A stretch of 64,000 nucleotides of DNA, from assembly GCA_006384855.1 (NCBI GenBank), contig VCJN01001183.1, positions 62,001-126,000 of the forward strand. The letters run 5' to 3'. The DNA is from Tetraselmis striata. Its lineage: Eukaryota > Chlorophyta > Chlorodendrophyceae > Chlorodendrales > Chlorodendraceae. A program made the translations under genes and the position numbers. Under the pieces are notes generated by a model. The model did no database searches and was not told the origin of the DNA. It was given only the letters and a program-made list of their open reading frames with translations. This document shows, piece after piece, positions 36,030 through 47,580 of the stretch. The first letter of the stretch is position 1; each line of letters begins with the position of its first letter.

Positions 36030-36593
36030 TGCCGACACGTAGGTCTGCAATGTCTGAAGTGCACGCATGAATGCATAGCAGCCATCAACGTAACGTTCAT
36101 CCCCTGCCCCTTTTCTCAGATGAAAAAAAACAGTAGGCTCTCCGCCGTCGCAAGCGCTCGATGAGCCAGCAGCGGCGCTCGAACCCCCCCCCCCCCCCCC
36201 CCCCCCCCATTGCGTCTCCCCCCGCCGCACCGACACCCCCTCGTCTGCGCCGAACCCGAACTTGAGCATCCCAACGCAACGTTCCTGAGCAGAGGATTGA
36301 ATGACGTCAGCCGATGGGTTGGTGTTCGGTTCATGTCAAACCGTAACGAGCTGGCCATCATTGCGACGCTCCCCAACGGCAAGGTTAGGGTTGGGCATCA
36401 CGACGGACGGTATAGCCCCACTTGTGCCTCGCCCCAAGCCCCATTGCTGACATACTTCTTCACGACCTCCCAACCACTTTAATCTCCCACCCGCGAGTAG
36501 ATGACATCGCCTTATTATGTGCTCTCCCCGTGACCGCTTTTACAACACACACGTGATGCAAATGTCAGCCGTTCGCGAGCAAATATTTTCTAG

Positions 36594-36920
36594 GTGATTT
36601 ACCTTTTTGGACGGTGGAGGCTCGGAGGAGCCGCCCACCCCTACGGACGTCGACATCGCTGCCGGCAACCGGAAAGACCTAGTAGCAACGGGGAGGAGGA
36701 ACCGGTTCCGGACAATCCGGTTGTGGCCGCTAACGCGGGTGCGATGGGCGGGTCGGATCGGGCTAGTGGGCTACTCGACGACAATTTCTGGGAGGACGAC
36801 GACTTGCTGCAAGAAGGCGAAACTGCAGGGTTTGTACCATCAAGCTTGAACGGCAGCGACGATGATACGACGGATGAGGAGCCGGCAGAGGAGGAAGACG
36901 AGGAGCAAGAGGGAGAATAA
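36594..36920 (+). pseudogene. Acidic C-terminal ORF fragment
   Basis: Open frame ending SDDDTTDEEPAEEEDEEQEGE-type acidic tail with a TAA stop at 36918-36920. Acidic tails are common at transposase C-termini, and this lies between the same direct repeats as the BED-like finger, so they may come from one dead gene. The link is inference. Confidence 0.3.
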
Positions 36921-37267
36921 TGGTAACATCCCAAGGCCGCGACGCAGTAAGGCGGTGCGAAAGATGTAGGCGCCGTCTTCGGCGTAGTGCTCGTCAACAT
37001 CCAACTGCCCGCTAAAACTGCTTACACCCTACCTGGCTTGCACCGCCCTTGCCTGCCCACATTAACGACGTGTATTTTGCCGGTATCAGGTGGGCAATGG
37101 TACGTAGAACCCCAATGACGACCGCGAGCGACCCGAGCGCTTCAGCCACGAGCTGATTGGCAAGGCCCCCAAGAACTCGAGCATCGGGGGTGTGCTTGTC
37201 GACCTTCTAGGCGTCAAAGCCGACTACGAGCTGCCCACCGCTGCGCGTATGAAGAGATACTCTACAT

Positions 37268-37339
37268 TACGGCAATAACATGTACTGGTAGTGTATATAT
37301 GTATATATATATATATATAGATATATAGATATATATATG

Positions 37340-37401
<62 letters not shown>

Positions 37402-37690
37402 GTGTGTCCCCGCACCGACTCCGCCCGCGACACGGCGGAATGTCGCAGCAACCGTGCGGAGGGGGACAGTAGTATGACGGGCTTGGGCCCGTAGCGAAGG
37501 TTCTTGTTGATTGCCAGTCGGACGAGCAGACGGTGCATGAGGGGTCGAGTAGCTCTCGCTTGCCGACGCGCTGCGCTGCCCGACACATTCGACTGCGCTG
37601 GCGGTGCTGTAGCACAATTCTCAGCAAGATCCGCCGGAGCAGTTGACCATTGCACATGTGCGGCGGGCTCGGGTCCAGCTGCGAGACTGC
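37268..37690 (+). repeat. ~300 bp direct repeat, right copy, with (TA)n expansion
   Basis: Partner of 35491-35836. A TA-rich microsatellite (about 37293-37396) has expanded at the place where the left copy has only TATATTAATATATAT. Confidence 0.75.
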
Positions 37691-38299
37691 TTCTCGGCAC
37701 CTAAGCATGCTGGCACGCTTACCAAGCCGTGATTGCCGTGGTGACAGCCAGCAAGCCGCCGAGGGTGACATCGCGCCCGGCGAAGGAGCGACGGGCTGCT
37801 GCCGTCTGTCCGGCCTTCAATCGGGCCTTTAGACCGGTAATTGGCATGGCGAATGGGACTGAAGACCACGGCAAGACTATAGCTGCCGCTTTCGGGGGGC
37901 GGGGGCGGGGAGGGGGGGGGGGGGGGGCTGAGAGATGAGTATTTGATGGTGCCTCGCGAGGCATTGCATGAGGCCGCACGGCGATGGGATGAAATAAAGT
38001 ATTTCTACATGGGCGGTGGACCGGCCGTCATGCAGCCGCCGCCCGCCCGCCGCGCGACAGCTAACCAGCATATGTTGCGGAGGAACCTCGTGTAACAAAG
38101 CTATGACATCCGTGTGGAGTCCGGGCAAAAATCGTGGCGCCGGGGCGTCACGCATGCCGCAAGAACGCCGGCCTAGCAAGCACATCACATGTCAGGCGGG
38201 TGACGCAATACTCGTATGCAGTACAACATACTCCGGCACATGATAATAAATTGCGCATTATAAAATGAATGGTACCAAATCCACACCGCATAACATCCG

Positions 38300-38619
38300 C
38301 TATAGCGATGTACTGCAAAGAACATGTGTTGGCACAATTAAAACGCGAGGATTGTCATCTGGTATATACGCGAGTTCGCGGTGGACAACATCGCCATACG
38401 CCCGAAGACCGATGATAATCGGTCGGCAACGACCACGGCGTTCCGACCGGCCGATATGGGGCGTGTCGTCATCGTTTACGAGCACCCCATATAATAGCGG
38501 AAGTACTACTGCAACCCATCGAATTTCATCAGGAATCAAGAAACCGGCACGGTGAAGCTCTAGAGCCCCGGCAAAATCTTCAGAAATGCCGTTTCGGATC
38601 TCTCGTTCCGTTTTCGACG
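38300..38619 (-). CDS. Unknown ORF fragment beside the hAT insertion
   Basis: The minus-strand frame from the hAT left flank reads IRNGISEDFAGALELHRAG, then DEIRWVAVVLPLLYGVLVND and GRCRPIIIGLRAYGDVV, ending at a stop near 38300. It looks coding by composition but matches no family I know. Beyond the hAT element, a minus frame at 40470-40310 (GSVTVLVMVKLDGDNIVSG) might be an earlier exon; joining them is unproven because a stop lies between. Confidence 0.3.
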
Positions 38620-38627
38620 GTCCTATC
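38620..38627. repeat. Left target-site duplication of hAT element
   Basis: GTCCTATC, identical to 40264-40271; 8 bp is the hallmark length for hAT insertions. Confidence 0.92.
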
Positions 38628-40263
38628 CAGGGTTGGGCTGCAGTCCACTTTTCAATACTGCAGGCTGCAGTGCCGTGCAGTAGGCTGCAATGCAGGCTGC
38701 AGTACTGCAGCCTGCACTGCAGCCTGCAGTTAAGGCTGCAGTCAACGGGCTGCAGTAATGCAGGCTGCAGTGCAGGCTGCAGTGCATGCTGTAGTAGCAA
38801 TGCATTTGCTGATTTTAGGGAAGGGAAGGGCGGGACAGTGAAGGGCAAAGGGGCTGCCATGGCGGATGCAGAGGGGCAGCAATCGTGGTGGAAGTTGTAA
38901 TACATCATTAAATTGCCTACAAAGGGGAAAAGCCCACTGTGTGTACATTTGTAGGTGTGTGTCAAACGATGATGTCCCAACGCATGCATAGTGAAACACG
39001 CGTAAAAAAGCATGATGGCAAAAAAAACCCTCTAATCCCCCGCCTCCTCATCCGCTGGCTCGGCTCCATACTGCTCCAGCATGGACTCCACCGCTTCCCA
39101 TTGAATGCGGCTGGCCTCCCCCTCGCCCTCGCCATCAAGGACTTGGCTGGCCAGCCAATCCTCCCCGCGTGGCTTGAGTAGATCCGCCGCCACGGCGCTG
39201 AAAGCAACCTCCCCGTAGTACGACGCCAATAGCTCCTTGACCTTGGCATCCAAGTCCAGATTCTTCTGAATAAAGACTCAGGCACCCATGTTATCCAGGT
39301 TCATTCTATTTCTTAAGTGCATGGTGACAAGACCAGGAAGAGAGAACACGCGCTCGCACTCAATCTGTGAGCCTGGCACACATAAAGCAATCCGAGCTAA
39401 TTCAGAGATGAGGGGGAAGGAAGAAGCATGCTTCTTCCACCACTTCAACGGGTCCTCTGTCCTCTTGGGGAGCATGTTGCAACAGCGGAAGGTGCGCAGC
39501 TCAGCCTCCGCAGCGGCCAACATGGCGGCCTCATCGGCCTGGTTAGTGGCAACCCTCACGTCACCATCGTCATAATACATGGCATCTCCATCATCGTCGT
39601 CATGAAAGAAAAGACCAGACGGCACGGTTATTCTCGCGCTGGGTGCCGCCCCAGCAGCCGGCGGCGGCTTTGCTGAGGATAGACAGGGGGGGGGCACTGG
39701 GCTTCAGGCCTAAGAGTGGGTAATCTTCGTCGTTGTCGATGAGAATATCGTCGGCTAGCGTCCCAAGTGGTGTCTGTGTCACTCGTGCTGAGCTGTTGGC
39801 GGCAGTGCTGGCCGCTGCGGCGCCGGTGCTGTCCGCTGCCATCGCCTCGTCCGCCATCGCCGCTGCGCCTTGCTCCGCGGCAGACTGGTCTCCCTCCATG
39901 TAATTGACGAAGAGTGACGAGAGGAGGATGACAGGTAGTGGTGCCTGGGTGAGCGTGAAGTGAGGATAGGTTCGGCTGGTGTGTGTGGTCTACTGGTATG
40001 TGCCCCGATGCGGCGACGTGTGATGGTACAAGCGAGTACGGTGCTATCCGCGGCGCTCGGACCGCCGGAACTGTCGCCATATGGCTTGTTATCATTGGCG
40101 GGCGCCATCCAAACGCTATCCAGTGAGATTTGGGGCACTTTGGGTAACTGCACTGCAGTCCCTTTTCGGGAAGTATTGCAGGCTGCAGTGCAGTAGGCTA
40201 ACTGCATGCTGCAGTTTCTGCAGTCTGCAGTGCACTCGATACTGCAGCCCATAGCCAACCCTG
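38628..40263 (-). mobile_element. hAT-superfamily DNA transposon, 1636 bp, with TIRs and 8-bp TSD
   Basis: The left end CAGGGTTGGGCTGCAGT and the right end (minus strand) CAGGGTTGGCTATGGGCTGC give the classic CAGGG hAT terminus with a 9-bp perfect inverted repeat. Both subterminal regions are packed with inverted CTGCAG/GCAGGCTGCAGT units (38636-38800 and 40150-40245), a feature of hAT transposase-binding ends. Flanking GTCCTATC copies are perfect. Inside, on the minus strand, is only the C-terminal part of a transposase, so this is an internally deleted, non-autonomous copy. The perfect target duplication suggests a fairly recent insertion. Confidence 0.92.
39032..39899 (-). pseudogene. Broken hAT transposase remnant (dimerisation domain)
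   Basis: A minus-strand ATG at 39899 opens an acidic/Ala-rich frame to the G8 run near 39690, where the frame changes. The following frame carries the hAT C-terminal dimerisation signature (WWKKHASSFPLISELARIAL, then SQIECERVFSLPG and LRNRMNLDNM). An in-frame TGA at 39278-39280 interrupts it right after, and the same frame resumes (VFIQKNLDLDAKVKELLASY) to a stop at 39032. The BED finger and the RNase-H-like catalytic core are absent. Confidence 0.82.
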
Positions 40264-40271
40264 GTCCTATC
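40264..40271. repeat. Right target-site duplication of hAT element
   Basis: GTCCTATC, pairing with 38620-38627. Confidence 0.92.
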
Positions 40272-40739
40272 TCCTATTTTCGTTGCGAGATGTATTGCGC
40301 AATACAATGTTAGTACTTAGCGCAAAATGGGAGGGGTTCTGGGACTGATCTGCCCGACACGATGTTGTCCCCATCTAATTTGACCATGACTAGGACCGTG
40401 ACCGACCCGGATTCAATTTCGCTTTTAGTTTTGATTGAGTGACATGCTGCACCAAGTACTAAACCGGCTTCACGGCGTGTATGCGGAAAACCCGATAATG
40501 GCATTTCAGGTACGCCGTGACACAAGATCGGACTAGATACGATATTAACTCTTGTTGTTTCAGGAGGAATGGGTTTGCTGTAATAGAGTGGACAAATCGA
40601 TGAGCAATAAACGGGACATAATCGGCTTGCCTTCAGCCGGACAAAATCAATACTCAATCGAATGAAGGATCCATCGAGAGCTAGCAGCATCGGGCCATTT
40701 TTTGGTCGGCAAAAAATATAATGCAAATCAAACCGTCAA

Positions 40740-41125
40740 CTGTGGAACAAAGCAGTATTTTCATCACCGGGACAAAATAGTTCGGTCAACATCGGGACCA
40801 AACAGTTCGCGTTCAATAGCAAGAGAAATTAAGTATGTCATCAGCGGGACAGAAAAAATCGGCCCGTAGCGGGAAGAAATAGTTCTTTCATCAGCGGGAC
40901 AAAAAGTTCGGTCAACATTGGGACCAAATAGTTATGTATGTCATCAGCGGGCGGGCGAAACAGTTTGGTCTACGACAACGGGACGGAATAGGTCAGCAAT
41001 CATTAGCGGGACAAAATAGTTTGGTCAACAACGTGCACGTCATGACAAAATACTTCGGTCAACCACGAGACAAAATACGTATATACGTCATCAACATGAC
41101 GAAATAGTTCGGTCAACAACGGGAC
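40740..41125. repeat. Degenerate minisatellite, roughly 50-65 bp period
   Basis: Repeated blocks of GTCATCAGCGGGACAAAATA, GTTCGGTCAACAACGGGAC and CCAAATAGTTATGTATGTCA with variable deletions; at least six units can be counted. 41126-41856 shows no convincing gene. Confidence 0.7.
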
Positions 41126-41856
41126 GACAAACTATTGCGCAGGTTCGATTCGCCGTCGGCATATTTCCTCGTAGTAGTGAGGCCCGCCGCGCGCGATTCA
41201 CGATGCGCGGACTGAGCCCGGACTTAGCGGGCGCGGGTGCCGGTGCGAATAAGTACTGCGCACATAGTTTAAAGCGACACTGTGACTTTATGTACTGCGC
41301 GCTTATTTTGCGATTTTAGCGGAGTTTAGCGGATTTCATTGCTTACATGGAATACCAACGGTTTCCGTTTTCCGGCGCGCACCAGCGGGCGGATATCGCT
41401 GATTTTTGAAGCGCATACGTCAAGCGCGGCCATGGGCTCGCGACGCAATATATAATGTAGCCGCATCAACATCACCCCGCATGTTTTCAAAGTTGGGCAT
41501 ATAAATACCCTAGATAACCTTAGATGTACATCGCGTACATGCGATGTGACGCATTTACATCTGCTGGCAAGATGCAGCATTTCACCAAGGCCATCACAAC
41601 TTGATTTGTCGTTTTAGCTCCCCTTTTTTTCTCTCGTGCTGCATCCACATGTACTACAATGAAAGGTTTGTCCAAAGCGCTGCAAAAGATGCAATTGGGT
41701 GGTTGTATAATTGATGGTGATGTCATGCAAGCACACATCGGCCGGCAATCTTTGCCGCAGGGATAACATGCACAAGTAAGAGATCAATGACAGTTATGAA
41801 AAAAACTACATGATTACAATGTAAAAGTATAAACCCCTTGCCCTCCCGGCCGAAGC

Positions 41857-42550
41857 CTACCTATCGTATGCCGACATCGCAGTTTCGAGGGCGCTAAGAT
41901 GAGCGAACACGATGTGCGACCTGCCCTTCGTCGTCCAGTTGCCCTTATGGCCGCGGAGCAGCTTGTGTAGTCTATTCGCAGCTTCACCGGGATCCGGCTC
42001 GTCTGCGTGTTTGCCCATTTCAAACTTGCCGCCAAAGAACCGTTCTAGACAGTCGTCGGGGGGAAGGGGGGGGGGGGGGGGGGGGGAGGGGGCTTCCGCA
42101 TCTGCGCCCATACCCCGGCGTTCTTTTTGTTATTCTCACGTGAGCGGCACGGGAACAGCACGAGGCGCACAAGTTGCACGAAGTCACGTTCCACCTTGTT
42201 CGCGGTACCGGCAATCCACCCGACTTCCATAGAGCATAGCCAGTCTGACATATCGTTGAAGTGTCTATCTCCTCTTCCTCATCAAACTATCGGGGTCACC
42301 GGCGTGCCGCGTGGATAGGTGGCGGCTGCCACATGTGGCTAGTACCGTCATCATACGCAGATATAGGGTTCAATCAGCGGCGCCGGGCGCGCCTCTACCG
42401 GAAGGGTAACCGTAAAGTGGAGGGAACCCACCTCAAGCGTTTTCAGCGTGTCGGAGAGCGTTTCGTCGAAAAATGTAGTGCAATCGTGCGCGGTGTCGGC
42501 GGTATTTTTTGGGACGCTCATGGTGACAACCGCGGCATCGTGAAGCGGTA
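41857..42550 (-). CDS. Unknown multi-part ORF fragment
   Basis: Three minus-strand stretches look coding: DAAVVTMSVPKNTADTAHDC (about 42530-42350), DWLCSMEVGWIAGTANKVER (42251-42070) and ERFFGGKFEMGKHADEPDPG (about 42055-41857, ending in a stop). A G-run (C-run in sense) separates the last two, like the poly-C introns elsewhere, but I cannot place a GT donor. No family recognised. Confidence 0.35.
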
Positions 42551-42611
42551 TAGGGAGGCGGGGGCAAGACATCGCATGACCGTTGTGATAATTATACGAG
42601 TACGATATGCT

Positions 42612-42880
42612 ACATCCCTTGTCCGCTCGGTTCAGCGGTCGTCTCGTACGCGAGAAGTCCAAGGATCGATTCATGGTCGATGTATTTCGGCAATATCGCT
42701 CCGGCGTGTCTTGGGTTTAGTTAGCCGGTTGATGCACTATTAAGGATTATATCCCTTCGGGGTTCGAATGAGGCAATGGTCTACGGGCTATGCCGGACCT
42801 ACGGCTGCAGTTGGCGCAAGTGGTCAAGTGCTGGGGCGGCTTCGGCCGATGTCCCGGGGCGAACTTTACTTTACTTTTAC
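42612..42880 (+). mobile_element. tRNA-derived SINE, near full length
   Basis: Head CCTTGTCCGCTCGGTTCAGC and CTCGTACGCGAGAAGTCC with B-box-like GGATCGATTCA, then ATTTCGGCAATATCGCTCC and GGGGTTCGAATGAGGCAATG, and the common tail AAGTGCTGGGGCGGC ... CGAACTTTACTTTACTTTTA. Same layout as the 57551-57797 copy, with scattered changes. Confidence 0.85.
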
Positions 42881-43519
42881 GAAATGCTACGAATTAATAG
42901 TAGATGTACAATGTGTACGAGTACTAGAACAATGTGACTGTACTGCGAATACGGGTATTATGTACCGTATAATTGTCACACTGTCAACATAGTCTCCGAG
43001 CATCATGTCGCCGTCGGCCGCACTCCGTCGCTTTCCTCCACGACGCTTGAACTAGCGCACGTTGTTGCTGCTGACTCTCAGCGCGCATACTGACAGAACG
43101 CCACAATCAGTTTCATGGGCATGGTGGGGGTTGCTGCTGTGAGAGTGGGTGTTGTGCTGATGCCCGATGGCGGCCCGCGGCTAGGGTTTTGCGGCGAGTG
43201 TGTCGCATGGAGCCTCTAAAATCGACGTGGCGTCGCCAAGGATAGCGCGCACGCAGATATGGAGCTAGGCGCGGCCGTACGCGTCGCAACGGCTTCTCCA
43301 GTACAGTGTTAAGTACTGTTTGGGAGTCAGCATCTTATTTTGCCAATATCCGGTCAACCCCCCCCCCCCCCCCCCCCCCTTTATGAGCGAGAAAAAGGCA
43401 GCTAAAACAACAAGTCAAGTTGTGATAGCCCATCAATGCTCTAGAGGTATATGCGTATATGGCCACCATACATGTAGTCGCTACGTCATCGCACTCATTC
43501 TGCGACCTGGTAGGGGCGG
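42881..43519. other. Spacer between SINE and retroelement
   Basis: No gene recognised. It holds a 21-nt poly-C run near 43359-43379. Confidence 0.4.
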
Positions 43520-43586
43520 TTTTCGCAGCTAGACAGCGTAGATTTTGCATCAAAATGTACGGGGTCGGCTGGGACCGAAAGATCCA
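43520..43586 (-). repeat. Split repeat B2
   Basis: 67 bp identical to B1 at 44141-44207 (contains GCATCAAAATGTACGGGGTC). Confidence 0.85.
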
Positions 43587-43957
43587 CGACTGGTACGGGG
43601 CCGCTAGACCGGATGGTGTCCGGAAAGGCGCCGCGCGTCCCGAGCCCCCGCCGGTGTAAATTACATGCCACCAGCGATCATGTGGCTCATCAGGACAGTA
43701 CATTCCGCTATGCTGCTCCCGGCCTCTCATCACGGCCAAGACGCTGGAAAAGCCTGATTAATTGCTGCAGCACCCGGGCTTATCGGACACGCTACACCCC
43801 TGTGGGATGGCGTATATCAATACTGATATTCACTCCCCACCTCAGGCGCTTTCACAACTAACCAGACCATCCCTAATCTAAATCGAGCAGCATCCGGAAA
43901 CGTACCACACAAGCGAATAATTGTCTCCGGGTGGGCGGGTGGGAGACAATATAGTCG

Positions 43958-44139
43958 GGTGCCTTCCAACAACTGAAGGCGCTCCCGGTCCGCGGCCGCC
44001 CTTTATACTCGGATAAAGGGCGCCGCCGGACCGGCACCGGCCGGTCCAGGCGGACCGGGCCGGCAGGGTCGTCACATAACCCTGACGGCGCTGCGAAAAC
44101 CAGGGTTTCCTAGGTCGTTCCTCCCAAGGAAACCCTACA
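43958..44139 (-). repeat. Split repeat A2
   Basis: 182 bp identical to A1 at 49178-49359. It is highly GC-rich (GGACCGGCACCGGCCGGTCC segment) with a short GGGTTTCC/GGAAACCC inverted pair at its outer end. Confidence 0.9.
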
Positions 44140-44140
44140 T

Positions 44141-44207
44141 TTTTCGCAGCTAGACAGCGTAGATTTTGCATCAAAATGTACGGGGTCGGCTGGGACCGAA
44201 AGATCCA
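44141..44207 (-). repeat. Split repeat B1
   Basis: Directly abuts A2 and is identical to B2; the B1-A2 junction is the expected circular-junction arrangement of PAT-like elements. Confidence 0.85.
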
Positions 44208-44389
44208 ACAGATGAAAGAAGAGTGGCCGGTCTGGCGGGGCCCGTACACGGACATATGTGAGTCAAATCATGCAGGGAATTACATACATTCAGGTACAGA
44301 CACAGGCATGGGACATCACAAGCACGGTATAAAATTGCCACTAGGTCGGGACCTAAGTTGCGTCCTGGGAGGAATCTGAGTTGGTGTCG

Positions 44390-45360
44390 GGTGATGAACC
44401 GTCACTGTCACTATCGTCCATCTCGTCTTCTTCGGCAAGTGTCAGGATCGCACGTGACACGGACATAACGTGCTCCTCATCCAGCCCCATATAGCGGAGC
44501 TGAGCAGAGGTTGACTTCCAGCCACCGTGCTGGCCCCATGTTGCAAACGGGATGTCCGCGTTAGCGGCGGCGGAAGCGCCGCCACTCCGGCTGGACTGGG
44601 TGGCTGTCGAACCGGGTCAGGAAAGCGGCCTCGGTTATCGCAGGGGTGAGTAGCGGGCTCAACCACCGCGCGAGGTAGCGTCTGAACGTGGGGTACTCAA
44701 TAGGGGAGGAGGAGGGGACTATCCCTAGCTCTCCTTTGTGCCGTAGAACTGTGCCGCTGAACCCGGGGAACACTGGCAGGGTGGGTGTAGCCCAGCGGAT
44801 CATGACGGCATGATACCGGCGCAGGAGTCCATAGACGCACACCACGGCACCGGGCATCTTAGCGACACGCACCTTGCCACATAGGCGGTGCTGGTCGTTC
44901 TTGCGCTTCACGAAGCGAAATTCGAGGTAAGTCGAGAGGAAGGAGATGTCGTCCCACCGAAGGACCCGGAGGTCGCTGTAGCGGCAGAAGCCGGCAAAAC
45001 TAACGGCTGCGGCGAGCGACTGCTACTATCCAGGAACCAATACCCGAGTCGTCCCGGCAACGAAGCCGGACGAGCTTCGCGATGTCAGGCCATGCGAAGG
45101 GCTCCTTGGCGTTCTTCACGGCGAGCCCCAGGGTGCGCTTGGCTGCCGCCCTGACCGAGGCGCAACACGGTGACAAGGTAGGACTGGGATGCATATTCAG
45201 CCGGTGCATCCGTGATACCGCCGCAGATGCGGACCTGATCACGGAAAAACTGTTGCTAGACGGGGCGTCCAACCGAGCTTGTAAAAACATAGCCACCACG
45301 ATCGGAGCCGCTGGCATAGGGCACATGGGGGGTGTCCGAGCTTCGCAAAACATCACGAAT
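44390..45360 (-). pseudogene. Tyrosine recombinase of the DIRS-like element, frameshifted
   Basis: The minus-strand reading contains the first catalytic Arg region (GFCRYSDLRVLRWDDISF, about 44985-44930), then SRSGGASAAANADIPFATWG, HGGWKS and QLRYMGLDEEH, giving the H-x-x-R-like, H/W and Tyr boxes of phage-type recombinases. The frame changes near 45000 and again near 44615, between FDSH and the Arg box, so no full-length enzyme can be made. It is the integrating enzyme of DIRS-type elements. Confidence 0.78.
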
Positions 45361-45526
45361 CGATTCCATGTGTAGGCATAGCCACGATTAGAGCCGGCTG
45401 CCCACTGCCGTGATCAAAGCATTAAACAGTGATGTGCCGGTCACATCGGAGGATGCCACCGGGGTACTCGGCCAAGCGGAGGAACACCTACGGGTGATGG
45501 CCGAATCATGAGCTGTGTCGGTCACA

Positions 45527-47580
45527 TCACCTTGGGGGGAGGCAGCGGTGGCGTGCCGGGGTGCGCCGCGCGCCAGGCCAGCCGTCGACACGCAAGGCGA
45601 GGACGCGCCAGTTCCTGGAGCAGCTCGGGCGGCTGTTACCACTGCCCTCGCCAGAACTGAATAGCTCCTCGCCGCTGTCGAGCATGACCCCATCGACCAC
45701 ACAGTCAGCTAGGTGCCTACCGTCAGGCGCTATTAATGTCCACCAAGACTGACTAGGCCATAAAGGCACTATAACTGTAGCGACCGCACGATCAGACTTC
45801 AGCTTGCGCATAACCCTGCCAATGCAGCTAAACGGAGCATTAATCCAGTTGTTCACATTACCGCCCCAGAAGTGGCTGAAAGCGTCGACGCCTTCGCATC
45901 CAGGGCATTAGAACCGTGAGTAGAATCTCGGTACTTGATGGTTCAGATTAGATGCGAACCGGTCAATATGGTGAATGCCCCACTTCAAGCTGAGGCGCCG
46001 AAAAAAACTTGGGCAGCAGTTGCCAGTCGTCTTTGTCGAGCATCTTAGAGATCTCGTCAGAGTCCGGATTCTCCTCTCGGGAGGCCCACACAATAGAGAG
46101 TGACACTCCCAAGGAGGTAGACTTGTTGAGCCACAGAGTTCAGTTACAAGCTCGAGCGTGAGCCGTGCCGGCAAACTGGTAGCATACTTTTTATTATCTA
46201 CCTGGACCTGCACTCGTCTGCCTGCGATCATGTGTGACAGGGACTTCATGACAAAGAGTAGACCTCGAGTCCCACGGTGTGTCGAGGACTCTACACGTTC
46301 CCACGGAAGGAAGAAGCCGTGAGCTTTCGCGACGGGGTCGGAGCTGCCATCTGCCGGTCTGGCCAGGCCGCCCCAGCCGATGCCCGAGGCATCACATTCC
46401 AAAAAAACGGACAGCTTGCTATCCAGGTCAGGTACGATGCGTCCAGTGAACTGCTGCCTAGACACTCGGGACCAAAACTGAAGTTCCTCACGGGATTCCT
46501 CAGAGAGAGCAACATGATGACCCCATCGTTCAGCTTGAGCAATCTTGGCATACAACCCTCCGGAAGAAAGCCTAGCAACTGGGCCCAATGCTAGCCCCAT
46601 GGAAATCAATTTCCCAGTACAGCTGGCTAGGGCCTTGACTTTGTGGCGTCTGCGATGGCCATGCAACAGGGACTGGATATCGAGTTGAAGGGCATCCCAT
46701 CGCTTTTGAGACACAGAGAAGGTGCCCGCCACGGTGTCCAGTTCAAACCCCAGGTGGGTGATGGTGGGGCTGGGGTTCAGACTGGATTGTTTGAAGTTGA
46801 TGTTGACATGAGCGCGCTCAACATCGGCCAGCACTTGCTGAGTAGTCAAATGTGCCTTTCTGACATAGCTAGAGATAACCAGCCAGTCATCCAGATAGCA
46901 GAGCATCCTGATGCCCTACTGCGCAAGTGTCGCACCAAGACTCCCATGACCTTAGAAAAACATCGGGGGGCATCGGATAGCCCAAAACACAGAACCCGCC
47001 AAGTATAGAATTTTCCTCTCCACTCGAACCCACTGTAAGGAGCAGCTGAGTCATGGAGGCGGACATGATAATAGCCTTGAGTCAGGTCCATACTGCTCAG
47101 CATGTCACCGGGATTTACCAGGTCTGACAACTTAGATAACGACTCCATTTTGAAAGGAGTGTAAACCAAATGCTTGTTGACATGATGCTGGTCACAGATC
47201 AGCCTGAGACCACCATGGGGTTTAGGAACCACACTCAAGGGATTCAGGACCACATAACGCACAGATTCTTCTTTGATATGGCCCAGCGGCAACATCAGAG
47301 CGATCTGCCCATCAATAAAATCAGGGTTTTGAAGAGCAGAAGGGTGATTTGGCAGATGGCTAGATGGAGCGGGTCCATCAGCCCAGTTCATACGGTAGCC
47401 ATGTCTGACCCAATCTCTGACCTGACTGTCTCTGACTGAGTCAGTGATACTGTCCCAAAATTGCCAGCCTTTACGGATAACACCGGCAGATTCCATAGGA
47501 GAATTGGCGTCTAGTGCCGGCTCATGAGGAAGCTCAAAATTAGCTGACGATAAAACTGTCACAAAATGCCAACGCCACAA
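45527..47580 (-). pseudogene. DIRS-type reverse transcriptase and RNase H, broken
   Basis: Fingers/palm motifs YVVLNPLSVVPKPHGG-like, FKMESLSKLSDLVNPGD, SMDLTQGYYHVRLHD and FGLSDAPRCFSKVM read in one frame up to about 46920. The catalytic box CYLDDWLVISSYVRK (YLDD at 46897-46886) is in another frame, so a frameshift separates them. RNase H motifs (FLECDASGIGWGG, RVQVQVDNKKYA) follow, then the C-terminal HHIDRFASNLNHQVPRFYSR. An in-frame TAA (45908-45910) interrupts before CPGCEGVDAF, and the frame continues to 45527. Confidence 0.85.

Noticed and set aside
37264-37700. Long minus-strand ORFs rich in Ile/Tyr
   Set aside because: Artefact of translating the (TA)n microsatellite.
38586-38900. 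Ser/Cys/Leu-rich ORF
   Set aside because: Reads the subterminal CTGCAG repeats of the hAT element, not a protein gene.
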